A stretch of DNA of 64,000 nucleotides from Prorocentrum cordatum (Eukaryota > Sar > Dinophyceae > Prorocentrales > Prorocentraceae), in NCBI GenBank assembly GCA_963575745.1, contig CAUYUJ010020560.1, forward strand, positions 479,826 through 543,825, written 5' to 3'. A model generated the notes under the pieces. That model saw only the letters and a program-made list of their open reading frames with translations, did no database searches and had not been told where the DNA came from. Below, in pieces: positions 40,627 to 51,528 of this stretch (positions within the stretch are counted from its first letter, which is position 1; each line of letters opens with the position of its first letter). A program made the position numbers and the translations under genes.

Positions 40627-41494
40627 TCCGAGAGACGTTGCAGGAGCCTTGGAGCATCTGGAGGTCCTCGTATTCTTGCAGGCAGCGTGGAACACCGGTA
40701 CATCCTGCAAGTCCTGGAGATCCTGGAGACCTTGGGACGCAGCATGGCCATGACCCCTGGCTCCTCGGAGCATTCGCTAGACGTCGATCTGAATTCAAGG
40801 TGATCGGAAGGAGGGGAGCGGCGAAAGCAAGAGGTAGGAAGGCGAAGGACGTGAATAGGACTTCGGGCCGACCAGGTAGCAGGTATAGTTAGAGGTGGGA
40901 GCGCGCCGAACGTAGACTGGGAACTGAGAGTCCAGAAATACATGCTCTCAACGATCAGTCTGTGTCAGCACACAAGCCGCGTCGCCACCAGGCGGAAAAA
41001 TCATGGGCGCAGGTACGCCGAGGCGCACGAGGACGCCGGGGAAGAATCCGCGGACAGACCCACGACATGCCGAACCCCCCTTCGAAACCAGAACGGGCCT
41101 CTCGTCCCAAAGCCTGTCGGCTGTGCTGGATGCAGGCACGCCAGCTGCAGAGTGGAACGAGTATCGTGGCATGGCCGGACAGGATACCGAAACCGTCGGT
41201 ACGCCTTTCTGCTTTGGCGCGTGGCGAGGCGTGCCTTGAAGTGCCGCGTCGGCATGCAACATCGCGAGACCACCATCGGTGGAACGGTGTCTCTCCGCGC
41301 GCGGGCGCGCGCGCGCGGCGGCGCCCAGGCAGGGCGGGGCAGATCCTCGTCCGCCAGGTGGTGCAGCGGGTGGGACCCCCTCCACCTGTTCTGCTTGTTG
41401 TACTCGTCGATGTTCCCTGCAGGGAGGAGGATCAGGCAGCAACTCCCGTCAAGCCTCTGTGAGAACGAGTAAAGGCTATTCAGCCCGGTTGCAA
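40627..41494. other. Intergenic, no assignable gene
   Basis: All three plus frames are open for 80-180 codons between 40940 and 41475, partly because of a GCGCGCGGGCGCGCGCGCGCGG tract at 41292-41315. None has recognisable motifs. A plus-strand frame at 40640-40800 (YILQVLEILETLG) has reasonable composition but sits in CTGGAGATC repeats. Confidence 0.35.
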
Positions 41495-41650
41495 GGCCAG
41501 TCTGCTACATCAGGCCAGATTAAGCCCAAGATTAATCTGGGTCGCATGGGATGGAGCGGGCTGAAGCGTGATTAACACGATTTAACGAGATTTGGCCGGT
41601 TGTCGATCACGGATATCCTAGCGCTGATGCTGAACTGAACCTCCCAAGAA
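41495..41650. repeat. Dispersed repeat family J, copy 2
   Basis: CGATCACGGATATCCTAGCG and CTGATGCTGAACTGAACCTC match 6420-6530. GATTAACACGATTTAACGAG repeats are present. Confidence 0.6.
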
Positions 41651-43104
41651 TTCCATCCCGAAGGAGAGATTCCCTGACATCCTCGCGTCGTGGACAAATC
41701 GCGACTGCAAAATGTTGACAAGCTTCGTCCCGGGGAGGCCCTTTACCGGGCGCCGAGGGGACGCCAACATAACGACTCGGGACGAGAAGCCGGTCCCCGG
41801 GAAGGGATCCAGACGTCTGGGGAGCCACGTCGTAAAAAAAAAAGCTACGACGTCGGATGTCTGGGAGGAGAGGTTGGTGGCGCGCAGCTGGTCATCTTCG
41901 TCGTCGTCGAAATCGTCGTTCTGGTACGAGGCGTCGATCGACGTCGTCGCCGGCGTCATGGTTGTCAATGCTCCCGGCAAGGGCTATATCAGCTGCAGAG
42001 TGGCGAAGCAGCGTGGAGCGTGAGAGGCACTGCAAAAGGAACATACAACTCTCGTGCAAACAAAAAAGAAAAGAGCCCGTCCTGTCTGCGACCGCGCGAT
42101 GCCGTCGAAGGACGTGATGGCGGCGCCTCCCTCGCCCCGAGGACCCTCTGCGAAACCAAAACAATCTACGTGCGGAGCCTCTGTGCCGCGTCGGCTGGGG
42201 CGGCACCGGCATCAGCTGTCGCCCCACGTGCCTCACAACGCACTACGCTGGGGGGAGAAGCAGATGCCCGCACCGCTTCTGCTGGACCTCTCCTGGGGTG
42301 AACTCGGATCAGACTTCCGCGACGGACACCGCCGTGGCCACGAGGGCCCCATCGAGGAGGCCTCAACCAGTGAAGACGAGGAAGGGTATCGGCATGCTGT
42401 CTATCTTGTAGGAAGATGAACATGCATAAACACAAGCCTTTGGAGCTCCATGCGGATGTCTTGTGTCGGCGCCGACCCAAGATATCGGTGCAGTGTGTTC
42501 TTGCTTGAGGGGAACAGTATCGGTATGTTGTCTTCCTCTGAGACACGTGCAAGTGCACTTCCCCTATCCAGTCCGCGCAAACTGCTTCACTGCTTGGTAG
42601 TCGTCGGCCTTACTTAAGCTCAATTGCTGCCGCAGACGCGTGCGCATATGATTGTCCTCATTTTCTGCGCCCTCGACCATGCTCATTCGAAACATCCAGC
42701 GCGCTCCTCAGACATGCTTGTCTTTCGTAAAAATACGACAAACACATTGCGGCTCTTCTCAGCCTCTGGGGGCCATCGCCGGGCCCCGGGACACGTCAAG
42801 AACGACTCTGGATGACGAATGTTGCCACCTGGGGGAAAATGGTCGGCACTCCCGGGGACCCTTCTTCCTCAAAAAGCAAGACATCGTATGTCTGGATCTG
42901 ACCACTGATGCGTGAACGCGCAGTGCAGACACACGAGAGAAACGGCAGCCGATCACAAGACATTGGAATGTGCCGCCGCACCATGGCGCTGGACCACCAA
43001 CAACCACCAACAACCACTCCCTGGCGTGCAGAGCGCGTGCTAAGGGGTCTCAACGCAGAGCCGAGACATCCGCGCGAGCATCCAAAAGCGTATGTTCACA
43101 GCAG
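41651..43104. other. Intergenic mosaic with S and I units
   Basis: Family S in reverse orientation lies at about 41770-41850 and 42770-42850. A family I unit (CGCCGTGGCCACGAGGGCCC) is near 42335. CTTCGTCGTCGTCGAAATCG lies at 41895. No gene is recognised. Confidence 0.45.
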
Positions 43105-43285
43105 GGGCTCGACCACAAGAAACATCCCACAAGAACCCCAACGCTGTGACCCTATGACGTCCACCGATTTTTTGGTGTGGGAACGCCACGCCTGCCGTAG
43201 CAAAACCATCGACCCCCCGAGAAACCCAGGGCACCCTGGAGGCAAGCGGGGTGTTTCTTGCCATGGGTCTCCACCTGTGTGACAG
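43105..43285. repeat. Dispersed repeat family N, copy 2
   Basis: GGGCTCGACCACAAGAAAC, GATTTTTTGGTGTGGGAACG and GAAACCCAGGGCACCCTGGA align in order with 8213-8400. Confidence 0.7.
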
Positions 43286-43740
43286 CTTGTCGCCCTCGCG
43301 TCGTGGGCGAAAAACATCTCCGTACGCGCGGCCTCGCGGGCCGGGCCCCCGGGCCGCGCCCCGCGGCTAGGGAGCGGTGTTCTTCGCAGGCGTCCCGTGC
43401 GGAACCCGTCTGTGCCACCGCGTCTCCGCTGGATCGAGCCCCGGAATCCAGGCCGCGAGGGCGCCGGTCTGGAGCTGTGCGCCTCTCGTGATCGATCCCA
43501 ACCGGTGCTGCCGTATCGACTGCCTCGCTGCCCCCGGCCGCCCGACCTCTCAGCCGCGTGAGCGCGCGGAAGACGGCACGCCTGGCGGCGCACGCGGGGG
43601 CAAAGTCGCAAGGCGGCGTACTTGCGTCCAGCAAGTTCGTGTCGTGTCGGCCTGCGGCGACCTCGCCGCCAGGTTCAACGTTGAGCGCCGTCGGCGACCC
43701 AGAATTGGTCGATGTTTAACGATCTGACGTTTCGGAAACG
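43286..43740. other. GC-rich intergenic, no gene recognised
   Basis: No family shared with other regions and no credible frame was noticed. Confidence 0.35.
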
Positions 43741-43743
43741 TTC

Positions 43744-43966
43744 GGTGGCAACTCATGGGAGTCACCCCATACCACCTTCTCGGCTCTTGCGAATCGACGC
43801 TCGACGACGCTAGATCGACGCTAATCGACGCTAAGTCGACGTTAATCGACGCTGGCCGACGCTGAATCGGCGCTATCTCAACGACTCCCAGACGCTAATC
43901 GACGCTAACCGAAAGACATAATTGCGAGGGTACACCAGGCTCCCATGATATTTGCTACCGAGGGAA
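43744..43966. mobile_element. TIR element family E, copy 2
   Basis: The left TIR GGTGGCAACTCATGGGAG pairs with CTCCCATGATATTTGCTACC on the right. The interior holds nine or more ATCGACGCTA-type repeats, then CTCCCAGACGCTAATCGACG and AATTGCGAGGGTACACCAGG. No coding capacity; MITE-like. Confidence 0.8.
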
Positions 43967-44304
43967 CGATCCCCACGGTGTCAGAATACGGCGCCGAAGT
44001 CGCCACGACACGAGCCTCCCGTGCACGGAGCGGCACGCGCGGAGATGAACGAGCGGACGGCCCGACGAGCACACACCTCCGACGCGACGCGATGTTCTGT
44101 TCGGCAAGCCCAGGCGCCACTCCTCGACGTCGGCCCCCGGGGCTCGTGAATTATCGGGCCTGGCTTGGCGTGGCTTCATAGGAGGGGAAGGCGATCAACA
44201 TGTCTTTTTTGGGTGGGGGGAGAAGCGAGCACCTGGCGTGCCCCTTTCGGGACCCAGGGGGCCCCTTTCGGGCGCACGAGGCGTACCTCCCTGCCCCCAC
44301 CAGC
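43967..44304. other. Intergenic, no gene recognised
   Basis: GC-rich sequence leading into the pyrimidine tract. Confidence 0.35.
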
Positions 44305-46455
44305 TCATCGCCCACCCCCTCCGCCTCCTCCTCCTCCTCCTCCTCCTCCTCCTCCTCCTCCTCCTCCTCCTCCTCCTCCTCCTCCCTCCGTCCCTCCCCT
44401 CCTCCCCTCCTCCCCTCCTCCTCCTCCCTCCTCCCTCCTCCTCCTCCCTCCTCCTCCTCCTCCGCCTCCTCCTCTATCTCCTCTCCTCCTCTCCTCCTCC
44501 TCTCCTCCTCCTCCTCCTCTCCCTCTCTCCTTCCCCTCCTCCTCTCCTCCTCTCCTCCTCCTGCTCTCCTCCTCCTCCTCCTCCGCCTCCTCCTCCCCTC
44601 CTCCTCCTCCTCCTCCTCTCCCTCCTCCTCCTCCTCCTCCTCCTCCTCCTCCTCCTCTCCTCCTCCCTCCACCCCCTCCTCCTCCTCCTCCTCCTCCTCC
44701 TCCTCCTCCTCCTCCTCCTCCTCCTCCTCCTCTTCTTCTTTATTATTGTTGTCTGATTCGTATTATTCTTAGTCGTCTTCTTATCTTCTTCTTACAACTA
44801 TTATTCTTATTAATATTATTAGTACGACTCTCCCTCTTTTTCCTCTCCTCCTCTTTTCCTTCTTCCTCTTCTTCCTCCTCTCCCTCTCCTTCCCCCTCCT
44901 CCTCCTCCATCCTCCCTCCTCCCTCTCCTCCTCCCTCCTCCCTCCTCCCTCCGCCCTCCGCCCTCCTCCCTCCCTCCCTCCTCCTCCCTCCTCCTCCTCC
45001 TCCTCCTCCTCTTCCTCACTCCTCCACCTCCTCCTCCTCCTCCTCCTCCGCCCTCTCCTCCTCCTCCTCCTCCTGCTCCGCCTCCTCCTCTCCTCCTCCT
45101 CTCCTCCTCCACCTCCTCTCCCCTCCCTTCCGCCCTCCTCTCCTCCTCCTCCTCCTCCCGCTCCTCATCCTCCTCCTCCTCCTCCACCCCCTCCACCCCC
45201 TCCTCCTCCTCCTCCTCCTCCTCCTCCTCCTCCGCCTCCTCCTCCTCCTCCTCCTCCTCCTCCTCTTCGTCTTCTTCTTATGTTTCGTATTAGTATTAGT
45301 GTTCTTCCTCTTATTCCCCTTTTTCCTCTTCGTCCTCTTATTTATTTTCTTTCTCTTCTGTCTCTTCCTCCTCCTCCTCCTCCTCCTCCTCCTCCTGCTC
45401 TCCTGCTCCTCTCTCTTCCCTCCTCCCTCCTCCCTCATCCCTCCTTCCTCCTCCCTCCTCCTCCTCCTCCTCCTCCCTCCTCCCCCGCCCCCGCCCTCGC
45501 CCCCTCGCACGGCCACGAGTGCGGCATCTTCGGCGCTCAGGACCGCCCTGGGACGCGCCGCCCCGCGCCGTGCCCCCTCCTCGGGATCCTCCGACTAACT
45601 TTTTGCCCCCCTCTTTTTTGCGACTGCCCCTGTCGCTCTGCATTCTGCCCATTCAGTCCTCCTCCTCCTCGTCCTCCTCTCCCCTCCATCCCTCCTCCCC
45701 TCCCCCTCCTCCTCCCCCACCTCCTCCTCCTCCTCCTCCTCCTCCTCCCTCCTCCTCCTCCTCCTCCTCCCCCTCCTCCCCTCCTACTCTTCCTCCTCCT
45801 CCTCCTCCTCCCTCCTCTCCTCCTCCTCTCCTCCTCCTCCTCCTCCTCCTCTCTCCCTCATCCTTTTCCTCCTCCTTTCCCCTCCTGCGCCTCCGCCCTC
45901 CCCTCCTCCTCCTCCTCCTCCTCCTCCTCCTCCTCCTCCTCTCCTCCTCCTCCCCCTCCTCCCCCTCCTCCCCCTCCTCCCCTCCTCCTCTCCTCCCTCC
46001 TCCCTCCTCCCTCCACCCTCCGCCTCCTCCTCTTCCTCCTCCTCCTCCTCCTCCTCTCCCTCCTCCTCCTCTCCTCCTCCTCCTCCTCCTCCTCCTCCTC
46101 CTCCTCCTCCTCCTCCTCTCCTCCTCCTCCTCCCTCCTCCTCCTCCTCTCCTCCTCCCCCTCATCCTCCCGCTCCTCCTCTCCTCCTCCTCCCTCCTCCT
46201 CCGCCGCCCTCCTCCTCCTCCTCCTCCTCTCCTTCTCCTCCCCTCTCCCTCCTCCTCCTTCTCCTCCTCCCCCTCCGCCCTCCTCCCTCCTCCCCCTCCT
46301 CCTCCTCCTCCTCCTCCTCCTCCTCCTCCTCTCCTCCTCCTCCTCCTCCTCCTGCTGCTCCTCCTCCTCCTCTTCTCCTGCTCCTGCTGCTCTGCTCCTG
46401 CTCCTCTCCTCCTCCTCCTCCTCCTCCTCCTCCTCCTCCTCCTCCTCCTCCTCTT
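44305..46455. repeat. 2.1-kb polypyrimidine (TCC)n tract
   Basis: The plus strand is overwhelmingly C and T with TCC, TCCC and TCCTCTCC units. Two AT-richer islands (44735-44825 with TATTATTATT-type triplets; 45270-45360) and one mixed island with CGGCCACGAGTGCGG (45505-45650) interrupt it. It could form intramolecular triplex (H-DNA). Frames of several hundred codons across it (Pro, Leu, Ser or Arg, Glu, Gly runs) are artefacts. Confidence 0.97.
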
Positions 46456-47116
46456 TCAAGCACAAAATGTGTATGTACCTTTCCCCCTCACCAGTTCATC
46501 GCCCACCCTCTTAGCAACGCACGGCCCAGGACCATCAAGCATGGATCCTGGATCCGGGGCGGAAAGCTACCCGCGGGCAAGCGTTTGGGACCTCTGGGGC
46601 CGCGGGTTGACACAACTCATCTGGGCGGACGCTGGGGCAAACATATCAGAAAGAGAACAAACCGTCGAATGAAAAACAACAGCCGTCCGGCTCACTGACC
46701 ATCCGCTTACCCAACATGCCCACCCAGGCCACAAGCTCGTGATTAGTCTGGGCAAGGTCATGCTCCTGGAAATAACACGTACATGCTCGTCCAAACCAGA
46801 CCGTGGCCTTGAAATCCCTCTCCGACCATCAACCGGCATGCGACCCATGGCGATCATTTCATTGCTGCGTGCAGCGCCACTCGAAATCCCACATCAGAAG
46901 TCTGGCTCCGCAGTTCTTACACTTCAAAACATGTTCTGCGTCGCGCAAATAGGGGCGGGGGGGCACTCTTGCAAGGCAAGGCATCCTGGGAGGGCTCTAC
47001 CCCTTCTTGGAGGCTTCAAGGAAGGTGTCTTGAAGGGCAGGATGGATTCTGCGTGGGAGGCGAGGACCTCCTTAGAAACCCGCCCCCATCGCCCGCCGAC
47101 GCGCGGCATCACCCTC
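46456..47116. other. Low-repeat segment, no gene recognised
   Basis: Balanced composition and few repeats. Overlapping frames of about 100-130 codons on both strands show no recognised motif. Confidence 0.35.
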
Positions 47117-47377
47117 CTAGACTAAAAAGACGGCGGCGCACTTCTCTTCTGCCACCTCCGCTCTCTCGAGCTGGTCCACCATCTCGTCGGACTCCTTGAT
47201 TGAAGCCTCGCTGGCAGCCGCACTCGCCATTTCGAGGCTGGGATGTTTCTGGAGCGAGGCGCAACAAAGTCTCGAGCTGGCAAGTAGTTTCGTACCTTGA
47301 CATGGGCCCCCATCGACGATGGTTCTCCTCAACTCACCCCAAGTCGACACAGCAGATGGATCAATGAAGGGAAACAT
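47117..47377 (-). CDS. Possible small gene or exon, 86 codons
   Basis: The frame from the ATG reads MFPFIDPSAVSTWGEL and ends with an acidic, Ala-rich helix-like tail (EMASAAASEASIKESDEM, DQLERAEVAEEK) before AAVFLV and a stop. The tail composition is typical of real protein and unlike the repeat-derived frames around it. An AAG|GTACGA splice-donor-like sequence lies within, so exon limits are uncertain. No homologue is recognised. Confidence 0.3.
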   Translation of the reverse strand: MFPFIDPSAVSTWGELRRTIVDGGPCQGTKLLASSRLCCASLQKHPSLEMASAAASEASIKESDEMVDQLERAEVAEEKCAAVFLV

Positions 47378-48147
47378 TCCCTAGACAAAAAGAGAGTGCC
47401 ACGCGCCTTAACTACACATGCACGCTACCGCACAAGTCCACGATATGTTGCCGAGGCGCTAGGCAGCAATCCACCACCTCGCTGAGAAATACCCCACCCT
47501 CACCAAACGACCTCTAATCTGGACTTTGAAACCGCGCGGACCTTTCAGCCTTGAACGACCTCCTTTCTCAAAGAGCCTCTCCACTCATCCTTCCGAGTGG
47601 ATTCCGCGCCGAAGCCTGCTTCCTGTGCCGGTGATCCCCAGAACGTGTGCTCGTGACAACGTGTGTGTTGTCCACCGAAGCCCTTCAACACGACGCGGCC
47701 GATGCAACGAGGCCCGAAGCATTCGGCTCACACACGTCCTGAGGGTCATCGACTGTGGGTCATGCACCCCTCCGGTAAACTGAATGCAAGGCTTTCCGCG
47801 ACGCGTCGGCGCCCAGAGACCCCTGAATTCCGATGTTGATGAGATTACTTCGAGCTTTCCGTCGGCGCGCGCACACCGCGCCGCGCGCGCAACCGAACAT
47901 TGAAGTTGGGGGCGCGGGGTGCGTGTGGGGGGGAACTTGCGTCAAGGTTCGCGGAGGGTTGTGGGGCCTGGGATAGGCACCCGGAGGGTGACTGGACTGT
48001 CACGCCCGCGCCCGCGGTCCACGCCGCGCCAAGGGCAGCGCGGACCTGCCGTACTGGCATTCAAACAACCGGCGTCGCGACTCTTCTCTCCACGCCCCAG
48101 ACATCCGGACCCCCTACCCGACACCAACTTTTTGTTGGGACGCTCGC
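47378..48147. other. Intergenic, no gene recognised
   Basis: Mixed composition, with no family shared elsewhere noticed. GCGCGCGCACACCGCGCCGC near 47865 is a short alternating tract. Confidence 0.35.
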
Positions 48148-48880
48148 CATCCTCCTCCTCCTCCTCCTCCTCCTCCTCCTCCTCCTCCTCCTCCTCCTCC
48201 TCCTCCTCCTCCTCCCTCTCTTTCACACCTCCCCTCGTGGCTGCTTCTGCTCCTCCACACCACGCCTCCCTCACCCCCCCGGTATCTCCCTCTGCTCCCC
48301 GTCCTGCTCCTTCACCCGTGCTTCAGACACGAACCACCCTCCTCCTGTTTCTCGTCCATAGCCAGCTTCTCCGCCGCCGCGCCCCTCCGGGTGCTGCTGC
48401 TCATCCTCGGACACCACGACGAGGAGGCGGCGTGCAGGCTTGAAAGATTTGCGCACGCACGCACGCACACACATACATACCTACAGTCACACATGCACAC
48501 ACGCACACTATACGCTCGAGCGCGCACGCGCACGGGGACGCGCATGCGCACACAGACACACACACACACACACACGAGCGCGCGCGCACACACACACAGG
48601 CACACACACAGACACAGACACATTCACATATACACACACACACACCCACACACACACGCACCCACGCACACACGCGCGCACACACGAACAGACACAAACG
48701 CATTAACACATACACGCAGACACAGAAACACAAAACCATACACACGCATACACGCACACATGCACGCACGCGTTCGCGCACCCGCACACACACACTGTCT
48801 GGCGTCGGTACCGTGCGCGTCAAAGCATGCGTCAACGCAAGCGTTGGCGCGCACACACACACACAGACACACAACGAGAA
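48148..48880. repeat. (TCC)n array, spacer, then long (CA)n/(ACGC)n array
   Basis: Pure TCC fills about 48148-48215. From 48455 to 48880 alternating CA, CG and CACG units dominate, similar to 24.8-25.1 kb. Confidence 0.9.
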
Positions 48881-49574
48881 TACAACATTCAATACACATG
48901 CGCCAGATTTGCCAGTGACGTGCGCAAGTCAGAAAACATTAGAGTTGGGACGCTCCCTCCGCATTTCCTGCTCCTACGGATCATCCCGATCGTGTGTCTC
49001 ATCTTCCTCCTCATCATCCCTCCGCTTCCTCCTCCCCATTACTCTCCTCACGATCCTGTGCCGTCCTCGGGAACATGATCCTCCTCCATTCTCCTCTGCG
49101 CCGCCCTCCCCTCCTCGCCCCGTCCTCCTTACGCCCTGCTCTCCTTCCATCTCCCGTCTCCTTCCTCTCGTTCCGCCCCCCCGCCCCCCCCTCCCGCCTC
49201 TCTTTCCTATCGTTTAAGGCTTGACGACATCTGCCGTCCCCCTACCTGCGCTGCAGTGGCAGCGGTTTGCTCAAACTGCCCCCTGATATGTATGGAGTTA
49301 CCTGGATGTACCCTGATTTACCTGGGGTCACCTCGGTCGTCTGCATGTACCTGGATTGATTTGGCTCGATCCCCACACATCGATTGGCGAAACGTCGTCA
49401 AGACCTTAATGGTGTTTGTCGCCCCCCGCCCCCCCCCCCCGCCCCCCCCCCCCCCCCCCGCCTCCTCAGTCGGCCCTGCCCCCCCTCCTCAGAAGGGCAA
49501 TCCTCGGAGAGGGGGCCACTTGATGACAGCGGCAACTCTTCTGCCTGGACCAGAACCGCTCATAATCGATCAAC
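48881..49574. other. Pyrimidine-rich spacer
   Basis: C/T-rich from 48990 to 49210, with GTACCTGGAT-type and TTACCTGG repeats at 49295-49355 and a poly-C tract at 49428-49460. No gene is recognised. Confidence 0.45.
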
Positions 49575-49741
49575 TTGACGGGTCGATTTACCACCTCCAC
49601 TACCATGGGAAGCAGGAGGAGGAGGAAGAAGAGGAAGACGAGGAGGGGGACGAGGAGGAGGAGGAGGAGGAAGAATACCTCCAAATTCTCCCTTCTCCCC
49701 CGTCCTATCTATGGAATGTGTGGTGGAAGTTTTGCCCATCG
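49575..49741. mobile_element. TIR element family W with (GGA)n core, copy 1
   Basis: The left end TTGACGGGTCGATTTACCAC then CTCCACTACCATGGG is an imperfect inverted repeat of the right end CTATGGAATGTGTGGTGGAA then GTTTTGCCCATC. A GGA/GAAGAGG core lies between. Total length is about 167 bp. Confidence 0.7.
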
Positions 49742-50395
49742 TATTGGGCCCCGCCCGAGATCCATCCGGACTTTTCGTTCGAGGAAGGATTCCAGCCGTG
49801 GCGACGCGGAGCCTCGGGGGGGTGCCCAGAGAGGACGAGAGAAACGCCATGGGGGCCGACGCGGCTACCCACTCGAAGGGTCTAACCCCGCACGAGGGAA
49901 GACAGGTAGGAAGGACCAGCAAGGGGCACCCCGACGGCCAAGAGTGATGGGTCGATTCTGCACCGCCACTACCTCAGGTGGAAAAGGGAGGAGGAGGAGG
50001 AGGAGGAGGAGGAGGAGGAGGAGGAGGAGGAGGGGAGGAGGAGGGGAGGAAAGGAGGAGGAGGAGGAGGAGGGGAAGGAGGAGGAGGAGGAGTAGGAGGA
50101 GGAGGAGAAGGAGGAGGAGGAGGAGGAGGCGGAGGAGGAGGAGAGGGAGGAGAGGGAGGAGAGGGAGGAGAGGGAGGAGGAGGAGGATGAAGAGGTTGAG
50201 GAGGAGGAGCAGGAGGAGCAGGAGGAGGAGGAGGAGAAGCAGGAGAGGGAGGAGAGGGAGAGGAGAGGGAGGAGAGGGAGGAGAGGGAGGAGAGGGAGGA
50301 GAAGGAGGAGGAGGAGGAGGAGGCTAGACTAGACCTAAAGAACTCACGCGCGGGACCCCTCAGGATCCCTCCCTGAGCGTAGGCTGAGACTGGGT

Positions 50396-51472
50396 TTAAC
50401 CCCAGCCTCCGCCCACGCCGACCTTGTAGACGAAGTCCCACAAGGCAATGCCGGCCTCCGCGACGGCCCCGATCACGAGCCGCCTCCAGTGCCTGATCGC
50501 CTTCACGAACTTCTTGCGCTTCTGGAACATTACGAAAGCCTCGGGCCCCGACACGTACGCGAGGCCGCTCCCAAGGCTGATGTCCTTCGCGACCTGTTTG
50601 CCCTTCACCTCCATCTGCTCGCCTGCGCCCGCGTCTCCACTGGCCTCCTCGGTGTTGGGCACGCCGAGCCAGGCGCTGGCAACGTGCGTCCGCGCTCTCC
50701 ACCAGGCCGCCCCCGCGACTGCAGCGCCACGCTGAAGTTCAGCATGGCCTTCCGGATGCGCTGGCGGCGGCAGCTTCCCATTGCCTGCAGCACCACCCGC
50801 GTCTGCCTTCCAACCCCTTTCACGGGGAGCGCCAGGCTCAGCCCTGTCTGCCGTGGCCAAGGGCCCACAGCCGAGCCCTTCCAGCACCGCCCCAGCGACA
50901 TCCACACAGGACGGCAGGCGGGCCGGCTGGCCCCAAGCCCAAGACGGCCCCGGGATGTACGGCGTCGCGGTTGAGCGCAGGGGCGTGCGCCGCGAAAGCG
51001 CCGCTGCTGGTAGAAGCACTGCTGGCTCCTCCTCGCAGACCTCCGCCACGCACACCTGCACGGCGCTCTCCGAATGCACTTGCGGGCCCAAGCGAGGCCC
51101 GCGCCTCGCCGCCCGCAGCTGGCGGTCGTCGGCGATCGACACGTCGAGCCCGCCCACCGCCGCGTGCAGCGCGACATCCCTGCGCAGCTTCTGCGTGGAC
51201 GTGGGCTGCATCCCGCGCAGGAGGGCGGCGAGGGCGGGGGCCACGGCCGCCAGCCGCCTGCCCACCTCGCCATCGGCCACCGCCTCCAGCAACGCCGAAT
51301 GCAGCGCTCGTGCCTCCGCCAGCTCCGAACGCAGCCGAGCTGCGTCCGCCAGCGCCGCACCGAGCCCGCGGTCCACAGCAGCCACTGCACGCCGCCTGGC
51401 AGCGGAGCGCTCCGCGCGCGAGCGCCGCTGCCCCGCCTTGGAATCGCCGCGCGGCGACTCCGCCCGTGCCAT
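50396..51472 (-). CDS. SL-tagged intronless gene (retrogene), unknown function, 358 residues
   Basis: The ATG lies 34 nt downstream of a complete spliced-leader sequence, fixing strand and start. The frame runs without interruption to a TAA. Residues 1-30 are Arg/Ala-rich. Residues about 38-88 are a probable amphipathic helix or coiled coil (LRSELAEARALHSALLEAV, RLAAVAPALAALLRGM). The middle is Pro/Ala/Gly-rich. The last 60 residues are basic and aromatic (GPEAFVMFQKRKKFVKAIRH, then WRRLVIGAVAEAGIALWDF), perhaps one membrane segment. No family is recognised. About 70 nt of 3' sequence precede the (GGA)n border, and no poly(A) remains. Lack of introns, the leader and insertion into a W element identify a reverse-transcribed mRNA. 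Whether it is expressed is unknown, but the intact frame argues against long decay. Confidence 0.7.
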   Translation of the reverse strand: MARAESPRGDSKAGQRRSRAERSAARRRAVAAVDRGLGAALADAARLRSELAEARALHSALLEAVADGEVGRRLAAVAPALAALLRGMQPTSTQKLRRDVALHAAVGGLDVSIADDRQLRAARRGPRLGPQVHSESAVQVCVAEVCEEEPAVLLPAAALSRRTPLRSTATPYIPGPSWAWGQPARLPSCVDVAGAVLEGLGCGPLATADRAEPGAPRERGWKADAGGAAGNGKLPPPAHPEGHAELQRGAAVAGAAWWRARTHVASAWLGVPNTEEASGDAGAGEQMEVKGKQVAKDISLGSGLAYVSGPEAFVMFQKRKKFVKAIRHWRRLVIGAVAEAGIALWDFVYKVGVGGGWG

Positions 51473-51506
51473 TTTCTCGAGCCCGCCCGCCCGCGCCCGA
51501 GGCTGG

Positions 51507-51528
51507 CTTGAGCCAAAATGGCTACGGA
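51507..51528 (-). other. Dinoflagellate spliced-leader (DinoSL) relic
   Basis: All 22 positions match the published DinoSL consensus, with T at the variable first base; the 3' part reads GCCATTTTGGCTCAAG. It is followed not by a GT donor, as an SL RNA gene would be, but by CCAGCCTCGGGC and then an ATG. It is therefore a leader copied from mature mRNA rather than an SL gene. Its 5' end abuts the (GGA)n array exactly. Confidence 0.95.

Noticed and set aside
40942-41472. Three overlapping plus-strand frames of 78-176 codons as a gene
   Set aside because: All frames are open because of GC content and an alternating GC tract. No motif or coding bias favours one of them.
44165-46698. Several frames of 100-477 codons rich in Pro, Leu, Ser, Arg or Glu
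   Set aside because: They are translations of the polypyrimidine tract. Stop codons are impossible in most TCC/GGA frames, so length is meaningless.
50396-50430. AAG|GTCGGC near the end of the retrogene ORF as a splice donor
   Set aside because: It resembles a donor, but the SL relic implies a processed mRNA and the frame reaches a stop 10 codons later with a trailer before the array.
51507-51528. Spliced-leader RNA gene
   Set aside because: No GT donor, Sm site or downstream SL RNA body follows the 22 nt. It continues into a 5' UTR and ORF.
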